A DNA stretch of 64,000 nucleotides from Nitrospira sp. (GTDB taxonomy: Bacteria > Nitrospirota > Nitrospiria > Nitrospirales > Nitrospiraceae), in NCBI GenBank assembly GCA_016873395.1, contig VGXG01000001.1, positions 80,248 to 144,247 of the forward strand, read 5' to 3'. This document shows positions 1 through 8,309 of this stretch, in pieces (the stretch's first letter is position 1; the number at the start of each line of letters is the position of its first letter). The translations under genes were made by a program, and so were the position numbers. The notes under the pieces were generated by a model, which made no database searches, was not told the origin of the DNA, and saw only the letters and a list, made by a program, of their open reading frames with translations.

Positions 1-755
1 TCCGTCCGCGCCATCTCAGCCGGTTCGGCAGGACGGTTGATCTTGACCGGCTTCGGCTTTGACTTCTTCACCTTCTCCGGCCGCTCTGCCCGCTCAGATG
101 GTTCGGGCAGAAGAGCCAACGTGACTTCCTGCAGCATGGCCCACCAGCCGGGCGCCCGCTGCCAGAGCTCGGCGAGCGACATGGGCGTGGCCAACAGGAG
201 TGAGACGACCAGCCCCGCCAGGATAAGGATGTGGGCGCCGGTGCTGGCGAAGTAGCTGCGCAAGCCGCCGGCCAGGATCTGCCCGACCGTGCCGCCGGCC
301 ATTCCGCGGTAGACCCAGCCGCTGGCGAGGGTCGGCACGGCAACCATTTCGAGATGGAGAAGGCCGCTCAGAAACAGGAGAGCCGCCAGAGAGCCGGCGG
401 CGCTGCGAAGCGTGACCGAGAGGGCTCCTTCGACGAAACAGCGGGCGCCCAACATCGCCAGCAGGAAAGGCAAGAGGTAGGCCCCGCCTCCGACAAGCCA
501 GAAGAGACCGGCCGCCAGCGTGGCGCCCACCGTCCCGATCATGTTCTGGGTTGCGGGAGGAGAGCCCGCGTCAGTGGGGTCGGAGGCAAACAGGAGGCGA
601 TCCGTCGGCGAATAAGAAACGAGGCTCAGCAGCGTCAAGAGGCTAAGAGTGATCAGCAGGACGCCGGTCACTTCATGTTTCAGAGGGGAGGATTCACGAG
701 AAGCCGGGCGGGCGTCGCCGCGCTTCGCCGTGGTGGATACACCCATGCGCGGCAT
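1..755 (-). CDS. ftsK: DNA translocase FtsK, N-terminal membrane part (cut by window edge)
   Basis: Translating the minus strand from the ATG at 755 (or 746) gives an open frame to the window edge. It has a short basic N-terminus, then about four hydrophobic segments (for example GVLLITLSLLTLLSLVSYSP and later HILILAGLVVSLLLATPMS), then a charged stretch rich in Lys, Pro and Glu. This is the layout of the FtsK/SpoIIIE four-helix membrane domain and the start of its linker. FtsK anchors at the septum and pumps chromosome termini before division. The motor domain would lie beyond the edge, so the call rests on topology and sequence style only. It follows rsmA on the same strand. Confidence 0.75.
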   Translation of the reverse strand, partial: MPRMGVSTTAKRGDARPASRESSPLKHEVTGVLLITLSLLTLLSLVSYSPTDRLLFASDPTDAGSPPATQNMIGTVGATLAAGLFWLVGGGAYLLPFLLAMLGARCFVEGALSVTLRSAAGSLAALLFLSGLLHLEMVAVPTLASGWVYRGMAGGTVGQILAGGLRSYFASTGAHILILAGLVVSLLLATPMSLAELWQRAPGWWAMLQEVTLALLPEPSERAERPEKVKKSKPKPVKINRPAEPAEMART

Positions 756-815
756 GGTAGCACAGCAGAAAACCGATTTCAAAGCGAGCCACGACCGTTC
801 CCCGCCTCCGCCGAC

Positions 816-1607
816 CTAACCCAAGGCATCGGCGAGGGCGGCAAACTCCTCGATCGACAGGGTCTCGGCTCGCCGGGACGGGACGATCCCGGTGCGCGCC
901 AGCGCCTGGGCGACCTGCTGAGCAGGCAAGCCCTCATCGCGCAGGGAGTTGGCGAGGGTCTTCCGCCGATGGGCGAAGGCGGCCCGCACGGTCTTGGTAA
1001 AGCGGGCTTCATCCTCCACCGGAACGACAGGCTGTCTTCGCATGACCAGGGAGACGACGGCTGAGCCGACGTCCGGCTTTGGGCGGAAGCAGTTCAGCGA
1101 AACTTGAAAGGCGAGGGACGTCTCAGCCGCAACCTGCGTCAGCACAGACAGGATGCCGTAATCGCTCGATCGGGGCGTTGCCACCAGCCGTCTGGCCACC
1201 TCGGTCTGGAGCATCAGGACCATCCGGTCGATCCGCTGCCTGGCTTCCAGCAGCTTGAACAGGAGCGGCGTGGACAGATAATAGGGGAGGTTGGCCACCA
1301 CGACCGTCCCCTCGGGCAGCGACGCATAGGGAAATTCCAGCGCATCGCCGAGCCTGAGGTCGAGATTCCGACAATCGCTAAGCTGATCCTGCAGGTAGTC
1401 TCCCAGCTTCTTGTCCAGCTCGACTGCGATGACCCGTCTGGCCGCCGCACAGAGAGGTCTGGTCAGGATCCCGCGCCCTGGTCCGATTTCCAGGACTGTC
1501 TCCTCAGGCTGTAGTCTTGCCAGTGCCACGATCTTGCGGACAATGTTGGGATCAACCAGGAAATGCTGGCCAAGGCGCTTGAGGGGAGGAGGGGGGGAAG
1601 AAGGCAT
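816..1607 (-). CDS. rsmA: 16S rRNA (adenine1518/1519-N6)-dimethyltransferase RsmA (KsgA)
   Basis: This 263-aa protein has the RsmA hallmarks: an N-terminal GQHFLVDPNIVRKIV, the SAM-binding motif VLEIGPGRGILT near residue 40, and the catalytic motif VVANLPYYLSTPL near residue 105. Length is normal for the family. The enzyme dimethylates two adjacent adenines in helix 45 of 16S rRNA late in 30S assembly. It sits in a minus-strand run after pdxA and a small hypothetical gene and before ftsK. The start ATG at 1607 lies next to a short heptad repeat that ends the upstream gene. Confidence 0.96.
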   Translation of the reverse strand: MPSSPPPPLKRLGQHFLVDPNIVRKIVALARLQPEETVLEIGPGRGILTRPLCAAARRVIAVELDKKLGDYLQDQLSDCRNLDLRLGDALEFPYASLPEGTVVVANLPYYLSTPLLFKLLEARQRIDRMVLMLQTEVARRLVATPRSSDYGILSVLTQVAAETSLAFQVSLNCFRPKPDVGSAVVSLVMRRQPVVPVEDEARFTKTVRAAFAHRRKTLANSLRDEGLPAQQVAQALARTGIVPSRRAETLSIEEFAALADALG

Positions 1608-1608
1608 C

Positions 1609-1630
1609 AGTGATGAGTTATGAGTGATGC
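1609..1630. repeat. Heptad tandem repeat, single arm
   Basis: About three 7-base units of the type CAGTGAT/GAGTTAT/GAGTGAT lie between rsmA and the upstream small gene and supply the last codons (SHHS) of that gene. No clear second arm is seen. Confidence 0.6.
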
Positions 1631-1929
1631 GACTGCCGAACTCGCTCGGCCAAGGCTGTCAGAAAATCCCGGTAGACTTCCACATTATCACCAAGCTCTT
1701 CCAAAAGATCGTTTGTAAAAGAGGGGCCCGTCTGGATCTCTGCGAATCGCTTGGCTTCCTCCTGCCCCACATGCTGGGCCAACAAGGGGACCAGCCGCAC
1801 CTTCCACTTGGCCACGCGCTCGGCCCCCGCCACCGTGTTGAGGTCCTTCGACGCCCGCAGGAACAGTTCATCCAGTTCTTTGATCTGCGCCTGGATGAAG
1901 TCGAGCGCCGCCTGTTTACTGTCGGACAT
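1618..1929 (-). CDS. Small conserved-looking hypothetical protein
   Basis: A 103-aa soluble, mostly helical, acidic protein. The start at 1929 (MSDSKQAALDFIQAQ) is preferred over the in-frame ATG at 1959 because an AAAGGAG ribosome-binding site sits about 8 bases before it. Its helices are charged (IKELDELFLRASKDLN, LLAQHVGQEEAKRF). No domain is recognised. It lies between pdxA and rsmA in the same direction, so it is probably co-transcribed. Its last four residues come from a heptad repeat, so the native C-terminus may have been altered. Confidence 0.75.
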   Translation of the reverse strand: MSDSKQAALDFIQAQIKELDELFLRASKDLNTVAGAERVAKWKVRLVPLLAQHVGQEEAKRFAEIQTGPSFTNDLLEELGDNVEVYRDFLTALAERVRQSHHS

Positions 1930-1968
1930 CCTGGCTGCTCCTTTCAGCACATCTGACAAGACGTGCGA

Positions 1969-2976
1969 TCACCGCGCTGCCGCCAACCGCGCCGCGAGTT
2001 TCATCGCTTCGAGCAAACTGCCGGGATCAGCCACACCCTTGCCGGCGATGTCGAAGGCGGTCCCGTGATCGACCGAGGTCCTGATGATCGGCAACCCCAC
2101 CGTCAGGTTGACGCACCGGCCGAAGGCCAGCAGCTTCAGCGGGATCAGCCCCTGGTCATGGTACATGGCCACAACACCGTCATAGTCACCGCGCACGGCT
2201 TTCCCGAACAGAGTATCGGCGGGGAGCGGATCGCTCGCCTGGATGCCGGCCTCCCTGGCGCGACGCGATGCGGGCAGGATGTGATCTCGTTCCTCATCTC
2301 CGAAGAGGCCCGCTTCGCCCGCATGGGGATTCAGGGCCGCCACGCCGATCTTCGGTCTCGCCACGCCGAAATACTCCCGCAGCGCCCGATCTGCAAGACG
2401 AATCGCCCTCCCAATACGCGCTTGCGTCAGGGCCAGCGGCAGGCGTCGGATCGCCACATGGGTCGTGACGAACATGATCTTCAGCGGCCCTCCCAGGATC
2501 ATCATCCCGACCTCGTGACTCTGGGTGAGGTCGGCCAGGAGTTCCGTGTGCCCAGGGTAATCATGTCCCGCCTTGTTGATCGCTTCTTTGTTGATCGGCC
2601 CCGTGACGATCGCGTGGATACAATGGGCTCGAGCCAGCTCGACGGCCTTGGTGATGAAGGCCACGGAGGCAGCGCCGCACTGTTTCGATATCCTCCCCAT
2701 CGGGAATCGGCCCAGCGGCCGCTCCAGCGGGTCCAGCACCGGCAGCTCGTCCCGACGTCCCAGTTGGCTGTCATGTCCCTTGACCGCAACCGTCCGAAGC
2801 GGCAGACGGAGGGCTCGCACCGTCCGCTCCATCACCTGCTTCGAGCCGATGACCATCGGCCGGCATAGCCGGATGACATCGGGCCGCGCCAGGGCCTTGG
2901 CGATCACTTCCGGGCCGATGCCGGCCGGATCACCCATGGTCAGGCCGAGGATCGGCCGCCGGTCAGCTTGTGGCAT
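1969..2976 (-). CDS. pdxA: 4-hydroxythreonine-4-phosphate dehydrogenase PdxA
   Basis: The 335-aa protein starts at MPQADRRPILGLTMG. It carries GDPAGIGPE (residues 15-23), the metal-ligand region AGHDYPGHTELLA, YHDQGLIPLK, and the C-terminal DHGTAFDIAGKG, all typical of PdxA. PdxA oxidises 4-phosphohydroxy-threonine in the DXP-dependent pyridoxal phosphate pathway. A longer frame continues upstream to 3897 but runs antisense-like through the neighbouring antiporter gene and has no homology, so the internal ATG at 2976, eight bases after the antiporter stop, is taken as the start. pdxJ is not in the window. Confidence 0.95.
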   Translation of the reverse strand: MPQADRRPILGLTMGDPAGIGPEVIAKALARPDVIRLCRPMVIGSKQVMERTVRALRLPLRTVAVKGHDSQLGRRDELPVLDPLERPLGRFPMGRISKQCGAASVAFITKAVELARAHCIHAIVTGPINKEAINKAGHDYPGHTELLADLTQSHEVGMMILGGPLKIMFVTTHVAIRRLPLALTQARIGRAIRLADRALREYFGVARPKIGVAALNPHAGEAGLFGDEERDHILPASRRAREAGIQASDPLPADTLFGKAVRGDYDGVVAMYHDQGLIPLKLLAFGRCVNLTVGLPIIRTSVDHGTAFDIAGKGVADPGSLLEAMKLAARLAAAR

Positions 2977-2984
2977 GAATCTTA

Positions 2985-3983
2985 TCAGCCCCCGTACAAA
3001 AAGGCGGTAAAGCCCACATAGAGCAACGCGCTCCCGCCCAGCAGCCAGGGCCGCCAATGACCGCTCCAGAGCAGTTGCGTGAAGCTCAACCCCACCGCCA
3101 GTAAGGCGAGGCCCATCGTGGCGAGCGCCGAGGGCGTCAGAGTCCATTCTGTCCCAATGAGACCGACCGACACGGGAAAGGTCCCCTGGAACACCATCGC
3201 CCCCGTCACGTTGCCGACCGCGAGGGTGTCCTTCTTGCGATAGAGCCAGAGGAAACTGTTGGACATCTCCGGCAGCTCGGTCGCCAGCGGCGCGATGAGC
3301 AGAGCCAACAGGAGCGTCGAGACATGCATCACTGCCGCCATTTCCTTGGCCGCCGTCACGAACAGATGGGCACCGCCGGCCAGCCCCACCAGCCCCACCA
3401 GCCCTTGCAGGCCGATCAGGCCGTAGGAAGGCCTGGCCGATTGACGGGCGAAGAAGAGCGGATCGAGGGCCGCCTCCTCTTGATGCGCGCCGGAAAATTT
3501 CAGCTTGACGTAGAAAATATAGAGGGCAACCAGAAGCCCGGCGGCCAGGTAGTGCAGAGAACGGGAAGGCAGGAATGCGCAGGCCATCGCCAGGCCGTAG
3601 GCAACCAGGAAAAACTGCAAGTCGATCCGCACCTCCCCGTAATCCAGGTCGAAGGTGGGACCCCGCTTGCCGAGCCTGGCATAGAGCAACAAGAGGCCGG
3701 CCAGCAGCGGAAGGACGAGCGTGCTGAGCATGAAGGGCGCCCCCAGGATTGCGCCCAGACCCACTTCCGTCCGCTCCTGGCCCGATCCAAAAAAGATCGC
3801 GATAACCGGAATCGAGGTTTCCGGCAGCGTCGTGCCCACCGCAGCAAAAACGCTCCCGATCGCTCCTTCCGGCACTTTCAACCGCTTGCCCAGCCATTCG
3901 ATCCCGTTCGTAAACAGCGCACAGCCCCCCAGCGTCACGACCACGGAGGCAACGAACAGCAGGGTGTAGAACAGAATCATCAT
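2985..3983 (-). CDS. Sodium/calcium exchanger family (CaCA) membrane protein
   Basis: A 332-aa inner-membrane protein with about ten hydrophobic segments. It has the two facing alpha-repeats of the CaCA family: one around GSVFAAVGTTLPETSIPV (residues 45-62), the other around APLATELPEMSNSFLWL in the second half. The paired acidic residues in TLPETS and TELPEMS are the usual ion-binding positions. The start ATG at 3983 overlaps the larC stop (ATGA), which suggests translational coupling. The ion specificity, and any link to the nickel cofactor made through LarC, cannot be told from sequence. Confidence 0.88.
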   Translation of the reverse strand: MMILFYTLLFVASVVVTLGGCALFTNGIEWLGKRLKVPEGAIGSVFAAVGTTLPETSIPVIAIFFGSGQERTEVGLGAILGAPFMLSTLVLPLLAGLLLLYARLGKRGPTFDLDYGEVRIDLQFFLVAYGLAMACAFLPSRSLHYLAAGLLVALYIFYVKLKFSGAHQEEAALDPLFFARQSARPSYGLIGLQGLVGLVGLAGGAHLFVTAAKEMAAVMHVSTLLLALLIAPLATELPEMSNSFLWLYRKKDTLAVGNVTGAMVFQGTFPVSVGLIGTEWTLTPSALATMGLALLAVGLSFTQLLWSGHWRPWLLGGSALLYVGFTAFLYGG

Positions 3984-5209
3984 GGGTGACGAGTGACGAG
4001 TGACGAGTGACGAGTTCTGCCCCTTGCCTTTGCGAAGGCGAGCATCGCCTCCTCCATGATCTCGCGCACCGGCCGCCCCGTCTGCTCCGCGATCTTCTTG
4101 CAATCCCGATACTCGGGCGCCGCTTTGACCCCCTGCGCTCCTGTTCGAGCCACCTTCACCCGAACGACGCCGCTTCTGGTGCGGACCGTCTCCATATGAC
4201 GCGGCAGGACCAACCGGCCCACTTCATGCAGCCTGACACCCAGCGTGGTCGTTTCCCGCATCATGACGCCGACGACCGCCTCGACCTTCTGGCGAGGAGC
4301 CAGGGCCGCCAGCAGAACTCCCGGCCGGCCTTGCTTCATGATCACGGGGGTCAGCGTGACATCCAATGCGCCGGCGACGAAGAGCCGGTCCATGACTGTG
4401 TCGTAAACCTGGGGGTTCAGATCGTCCAGGTTCGTCTCCACCTGCACCACCGCATCCGACTCGCCGGACGAGAGAGAACCGGACGTCAGGAATGGTTCGC
4501 CGAGAAACACCCGCAGCACATTCGGCCATCCATCCAGGTCGGCAGTGCCGGCCCCATAGCCGATCGTCCTCGGCCGCATCAGCGGCAGAGGTCCGTAGGC
4601 CTGCGCCAGCGTGCTCAGGATCGCGATGCCCGTGGGAGTCGTCAACTCCCTGGTCGGACCGGCGCTGAAGACGGGCACCGAGCGGGCCAGGGCCGCGACC
4701 GCCGGCCCCGGCACAGGCAGGAGCCCATGCGCACTGTCAATGGTCCCGGAGCCGAGATTCACCGGAGACGCGGTCACTCGCTCAATGCCGAGCAGGTGGC
4801 AGCCGAGCACCGACCCGACCACATCCACGAGCGAATCCACGACTCCCACCTCATGAAACTTGACCTGCGTAGGAGCCACCCGATGGGCGATGCCTTCGGC
4901 TCGAGCGAGCCGTTCAAAGACTTCTCGCGATCGGTCCTTCACCGGCGCCGGCAGCCGGCTCGACCGGATCGTTCGGTGGATCGCGTGGAGCGACAGAGGA
5001 GATCGGAAGCCGTCCCGGATCACCACCTCCACCTTGGTCGCATGCAGCCCGCCCCTTGAGACCCTCTTCGACCGCAACACATACTCCCCCGCCCGCACCG
5101 ACGCGAGACCCCGGACCAGTCCCTTCAAGGGCAGCCCCGCATCCACCAGCGCGCCGAGCACCATGTCTCCGCTGATCCCGGAGAAACAGTCAAAGTGAAG
5201 ATGGGTCAC
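3980..5209 (-). CDS. larC: LarC, nickel insertion protein for the nickel-pincer nucleotide cofactor
   Basis: This 409-aa protein begins MTHLHFDCFSGISGDMVLGA, the LarC signature, and contains the mid-protein HEVGVVDSLVDVVGS and the C-terminal TNLDDLNPQ segment. LarC inserts Ni into pyridinium-3,5-bisthiocarboxylate mononucleotide in a CTP-dependent reaction, giving the cofactor of lactate racemase and related enzymes. In some lactobacilli larC is split by a programmed frameshift; here it is one continuous frame. The last residues (HSSLVTRHP) are encoded by a heptad repeat and are probably not ancestral. larB lies about 0.9 kb away, separated by a plus-strand gene. larA and larE are not in the window. 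Confidence 0.94.
   Translation of the reverse strand: MTHLHFDCFSGISGDMVLGALVDAGLPLKGLVRGLASVRAGEYVLRSKRVSRGGLHATKVEVVIRDGFRSPLSLHAIHRTIRSSRLPAPVKDRSREVFERLARAEGIAHRVAPTQVKFHEVGVVDSLVDVVGSVLGCHLLGIERVTASPVNLGSGTIDSAHGLLPVPGPAVAALARSVPVFSAGPTRELTTPTGIAILSTLAQAYGPLPLMRPRTIGYGAGTADLDGWPNVLRVFLGEPFLTSGSLSSGESDAVVQVETNLDDLNPQVYDTVMDRLFVAGALDVTLTPVIMKQGRPGVLLAALAPRQKVEAVVGVMMRETTTLGVRLHEVGRLVLPRHMETVRTRSGVVRVKVARTGAQGVKAAPEYRDCKKIAEQTGRPVREIMEEAMLAFAKARGRTRHSSLVTRHP
3985..4016. repeat. Heptad tandem repeat (GTGACGA type) inside the larC 3' end
   Basis: Four near-perfect copies of the 7-mer GTGACGA are read on the minus strand as the LarC tail. Only one arm is present, with no facing complementary arm. 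Confidence 0.85.
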
Positions 5210-5294
5210 TGAAAGTCCTTCGGTTTCACGGCTGGATAAACGGGCTCATCTTAACGTAAGCCTTCACCGGACAGCAATCGACAATCAGACAGAA

Positions 5295-5345
5295 GCTCTC
5301 AGCGTTCAGCATTCAGCTTATTGAGCGAAGACTGCGCGCTGAACG
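5295..5345. repeat. Heptad repeat palindrome between divergent genes
   Basis: The left arm has units of the type CTCAGCG/TTCAGCA/TTCAGC (5295-5317). The right arm at about 5331-5345 carries the complement (GCGCTGAACG). It lies between the divergent starts of larC and the secreted-protein gene, so it is not at a 3' end. Confidence 0.65.
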
Positions 5346-5349
5346 TTTG

Positions 5350-5378
5350 TTGACAGTCAGGATGCCCTGTGCTATCCA
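5350..5378 (+). promoter_or_regulatory. Candidate sigma-70 promoter
   Basis: TTGACA at 5350-5355 is followed after 17 bases by TATCCA at 5373-5378, a good -35 with a weak -10. It would drive the secreted-protein gene and argues against the GTG at 5369 as its start codon. Confidence 0.4.
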
Positions 5379-5440
5379 CGGGCCTGCCCTCAGCCGGCTG
5401 GATGAGTGGAACAACCGTTCGCCGGACCTGGGCCCTGTTC

Positions 5441-6022
5441 ATGATGCACCCAATTAGGTCAGAAGGCCCGCCGGCGGCTTCATCGACCAAATCAGGTAGA
5501 TACTCCCTGGCCTTGCTGGCAAGCCTGATTCTGTGCCTGCTAGGCCTGTTGCTGGAAGACCAGGCGGAAGCGAAGCACAGGCATGTCCAGCGGCCCCAGC
5601 CGGACCTTAAGATTCTCTCGATCAGTTCCTCGCCCGCCGCCTATTCCACGCAAACCGGCCCGCTCGACTTTTCAATCGAGGTCGAACTGCCCAAGGATCT
5701 CGATGGCGCCACCATCTTGGAAGTCTCCTCCTTGATCAGTTCTCCATCCAAGCGGTCCATGCGATTCCTTTCAACTCGCCGACCGGTGGGAACTCAGGGC
5801 CAATCCTCTTCTTCCGCTGTTCAGGCTGCCGAGGCCCAACTGGGGGTCAAGCCCCGCATGGCCGTGACGCTGACATGGGACGGCACGGACCAAAGCCGGC
5901 AACTGGTGGACCGCGGAAGGTACCACTACGAAGTGCGAGCGAAGCTCCTGGCTGCCGGAGAGAAGGGACCCAGAACCCAAATGGTGTCCTGGCCGATGCG
6001 CGGCGTCGTCGAAGTGAAATAA
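5441..6022 (+). CDS. Predicted secreted protein with FlgD-like Ig fold
   Basis: The protein is about 193 aa. A basic leader is followed by a hydrophobic signal (SLALLASLILCLLGLLL) and a cut site near DQAEA. The mature part ends in a beta-rich region with TLTWDGTDQSRQLVDRGRYH, which resembles the WDGxDxxGxxVxxGxY pattern of FlgD/CHU-type Ig domains. Role unknown; probably exported. The frame extends upstream to GTG 5369 and ATG 5402, but a candidate promoter overlaps GTG 5369, so the ATG pair at 5441/5444 is preferred. No strong ribosome-binding site decides between them. It is the only plus-strand gene between larC and larB. Confidence 0.6.
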   Translation: MMHPIRSEGPPAASSTKSGRYSLALLASLILCLLGLLLEDQAEAKHRHVQRPQPDLKILSISSSPAAYSTQTGPLDFSIEVELPKDLDGATILEVSSLISSPSKRSMRFLSTRRPVGTQGQSSSSAVQAAEAQLGVKPRMAVTLTWDGTDQSRQLVDRGRYHYEVRAKLLAAGEKGPRTQMVSWPMRGVVEVK

Positions 6023-6027
6023 GGCAT

Positions 6028-6100
6028 GGCAAGGGGCCAGAGGCAAGAGGCGAGGGGTCGGATCATCTTCCCTCTAGCCACGAGCCGCTCGCCGCTCGCC
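6028..6100. repeat. Heptad repeat palindrome (GAGGCAA/GAGGCGA type)
   Basis: The left arm 6028-6061 (AGAGGCAAGAGGCGAGGGG) faces the right arm 6070-6100 (GAGCCGCTCGCCGCTCGCC). It sits between convergent genes and encodes the last residues of LarB (NGERRAARG). Confidence 0.8.
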
Positions 6101-6853
6101 ATTTTCAAGCCCGAGTATATTGATCCGGTGCGCCAGACATCCAGCGCCGAATCCGTTGTCGATGTTCATCACACCCACACCGGACGCGCAGGAATTGAGC
6201 ATCGTCAGCAGGGCCGCCAGGCCCCCGAAACTCGCCCCATAGCCCCGGCTGGTGGGCACTGCAATCACCGGCCGGTCCACCAGCCCGCCGACCACGCTGG
6301 GGAGCACCCCGTCCATCCCCGCTACCACCACCAGCGTGCGAGCTCGCAGCAGTCGGTCGTGCCGCGTCAGGACACGGTGAATGCCGGCCACACCTACATC
6401 ATAGAGTACCTCGACGTGGCTGCCCATTGTCTCAGCCGTCACCCGCGCCTCTTCCGCCACCGGAATGTCGGCGGTCCCCGCCGTCACCACCAGGATATCT
6501 CCCTTGGCCTGAGGCCTCCGTCGTTGCACCACCAGGCAGCGTGCCAGCTCATGATAGACGGCCCGCCGATCGAGCTTCGCAAGCGCGCGGGCCACGTCAG
6601 GCTCGACCCTGGTTGCCAGAAGAGGCCCGCCCTTTTCCAACAGGCCCCGCGCGATGGCCAAAATTTGCGCGCGGGTCTTGCCTTCGCAGAAGATCACTTC
6701 CGGAAACCCTTGCCGGATCGACCGGTGATGGTCCACAGAGGCAAAACCCAGGTCTTCGTAGGGGAGGGTCCGTAACCGCTCCATGGCTTCCGCCACAGCG
6801 AGCTTTCCGACCCGCACCTCTTTCAGCAGCTTCTTGAGGAGATCATGATCCAT
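6074..6853 (-). CDS. larB: LarB, pyridinium-3,5-biscarboxylate mononucleotide synthase
   Basis: This 259-aa protein has an N-terminal helical region and a C-terminal PurE/AIRC-like domain with VVTAGTADIPVAEEA, VVAGMDGVLPSVVGGLV and VPTSRGYGASFGG, which identify LarB. It carboxylates and hydrolyses nicotinate adenine dinucleotide in the first step of nickel-pincer cofactor synthesis. larC is about 0.9 kb away on the same strand, with an unrelated plus-strand gene between, so the two are not in a simple operon. The C-terminal residues are read from a heptad repeat. A MITE-like element lies just upstream of the start. Confidence 0.93.
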   Translation of the reverse strand: MDHDLLKKLLKEVRVGKLAVAEAMERLRTLPYEDLGFASVDHHRSIRQGFPEVIFCEGKTRAQILAIARGLLEKGGPLLATRVEPDVARALAKLDRRAVYHELARCLVVQRRRPQAKGDILVVTAGTADIPVAEEARVTAETMGSHVEVLYDVGVAGIHRVLTRHDRLLRARTLVVVAGMDGVLPSVVGGLVDRPVIAVPTSRGYGASFGGLAALLTMLNSCASGVGVMNIDNGFGAGCLAHRINILGLENGERRAARG

Positions 6854-6886
6854 CGAAAGTCCGCGAACGGAGAGCCCCTCGCTCCT

Positions 6887-7082
6887 TAACCCGCATTATT
6901 CATGAACGCTTCTGCTGCAATCGCGGATTCGCGGCTGCGACAAGCCTACCGGCGAGCGGGCTCGCCGCTTAGTCCCTCAACGTACTGTTTCAAGTACGCC
7001 TCGGTCCTTCGCGGCTCCACGCGCCCGTCTCGCTTCGCGACTCCACAATTCCGCGACGAACCGTCACGAATAATGCGGGTTA
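6887..7082. repeat. MITE-like element with 19-bp terminal inverted repeats, copy 1
   Basis: The left end TAACCCGCATTATTCATGA (6887-6905) is repeated inverted at 7064-7082 with one mismatch. The interior has no convincing gene. A core hairpin GTACT-GTTTCA-AGTAC lies near 6980-6995. The right end supplies the TAA stop of gpsA. A second copy is at 18322-18505, and part of the interior is shared with the element at 34735. Confidence 0.8.
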
Positions 7083-8123
7083 GGTTTCCGCTTCTGCCTT
7101 GGCCGACCGTTCCATCAGGTCCGCCACGGCGCGCGCGCAGGGCTTACCCTCGAACAGCACGGCGCAAACTTCCTGGACGATCGGCATCTCTACCCGATGT
7201 CGCGCCGCCAATCCCTTCGCCGCCCGCGCAGTGCGCACGCCTTCCGCGACCGCGCGCATGTCCTTCAGAACGGCCTCCAGCCGCTCTCCCTTTCCGAGCC
7301 GGACCCCCACCGCGTAGTTGCGGCTCAACGGACCCGTGCAGGTCAGGACCAGATCCCCGACACCGGAGAGTCCGTGAAAAGTCCTGGGATGAGCCCTCAT
7401 GGCGGTGCCGAGCCGAATCATCTCGGCCAGGCCCCGCGTGATCAAAGCCGCCCGCGCATTGTGGCCGAGCCCCAACCCATCGACGATGCCGGCGGCCACG
7501 GCCATCACGTTCTTGAGCGCCCCGCCCAGTTGCACGCCCAGCGGATCATCCGCCCGGTATACCCGAAACAGCGGGGTCATCAGCCACGCCTGAAGCCGGC
7601 GGACCAGTTCGTCGTCTTCTCCCGCCAGGGTCACGGCCGTCGGCTGTCCCCGGCAGACTTCAGCCGCAAAGCTAGGACCGGACAGAACCGCGAGTGAACG
7701 ATGGCAAGCGGGCGGCAGGGTGTCCTGCATGATCTGAGTCATTAATTTGAGCGTCTCTTCCTCGATCCCCTTCGTCGCGCTGACCAAGGGGACGGGGACG
7801 GACAGCAGAGGACCGAGTTGTCGCAGCACCGACCTGGCTGCGTGGGACGGCACCGCGAAGATCAGCCACTCCACTCCGCGGACTGCCTCCGCCAGAGAGA
7901 CGGTCGGCGTGACGGAAGACGGAATCGCGACTCCCGGCAGGAACAAGGTATTTTCCCGCTTGTCACGGATGGCCGCAACCACTTGCGGCTCGTAGGCCCA
8001 GAGCCGGACCAGGGCGCCCTTCTCAGCCAGATGGCGCGCCAGGGTCGTGCCCCAAGCCCCGGCCCCGATGACTGCCATACTGGGGACCGACTGATCGACC
8101 TGGTTTGCCTGGAGGTCAGCCAT
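7080..8123 (-). CDS. gpsA: NAD(P)-dependent glycerol-3-phosphate dehydrogenase GpsA
   Basis: The 347-aa protein has the Rossmann motif VIGAGAWGTTLA (from about residue 19), SATKGIEEETL, LSGPSFAAEV and the catalytic-lysine region GGALKNVMAVAAGIVDGLGLG, all GpsA signatures. It reduces dihydroxyacetone phosphate to glycerol-3-phosphate for phospholipid synthesis. The start at 8123 is supported by a GGGGAGCGGAG ribosome-binding site just upstream. The stop codon falls in the terminal repeat of the adjacent MITE-like element, so the tail (AKAEAET) may be slightly altered. Confidence 0.95.
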   Translation of the reverse strand: MADLQANQVDQSVPSMAVIGAGAWGTTLARHLAEKGALVRLWAYEPQVVAAIRDKRENTLFLPGVAIPSSVTPTVSLAEAVRGVEWLIFAVPSHAARSVLRQLGPLLSVPVPLVSATKGIEEETLKLMTQIMQDTLPPACHRSLAVLSGPSFAAEVCRGQPTAVTLAGEDDELVRRLQAWLMTPLFRVYRADDPLGVQLGGALKNVMAVAAGIVDGLGLGHNARAALITRGLAEMIRLGTAMRAHPRTFHGLSGVGDLVLTCTGPLSRNYAVGVRLGKGERLEAVLKDMRAVAEGVRTARAAKGLAARHRVEMPIVQEVCAVLFEGKPCARAVADLMERSAKAEAET

Positions 8124-8309
8124 AAACTCCGCTCCCCTTTCTTCGCCGCATCACAAAAGCGCCGGATTATAGGAACCCCCCAGACAGGCTGTCAATCAAT
8201 GAGATGGAAGAGCTGAAGACCCTGGAAATCGCATGGGCTTCGCGGTACCCTAGTGGTTGATCTCGATCGAGCGGTCATCGTTCAGCGGACCGCGAGGGCA
8301 TAAAGGGCC

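Noticed and set aside
231..1064. Long plus-strand open frame across ftsK and rsmA
   Set aside because: It is antisense to two recognisable genes, is rich in Arg/Gly/Gln without fold-like pattern, and has no motif. High GC makes such shadow frames common here.
2977..3897. N-terminal extension of the pdxA frame (642-aa reading)
   Set aside because: The upstream half lies inside the antiporter gene in another frame and has no homology; PdxA proper starts at 2976.
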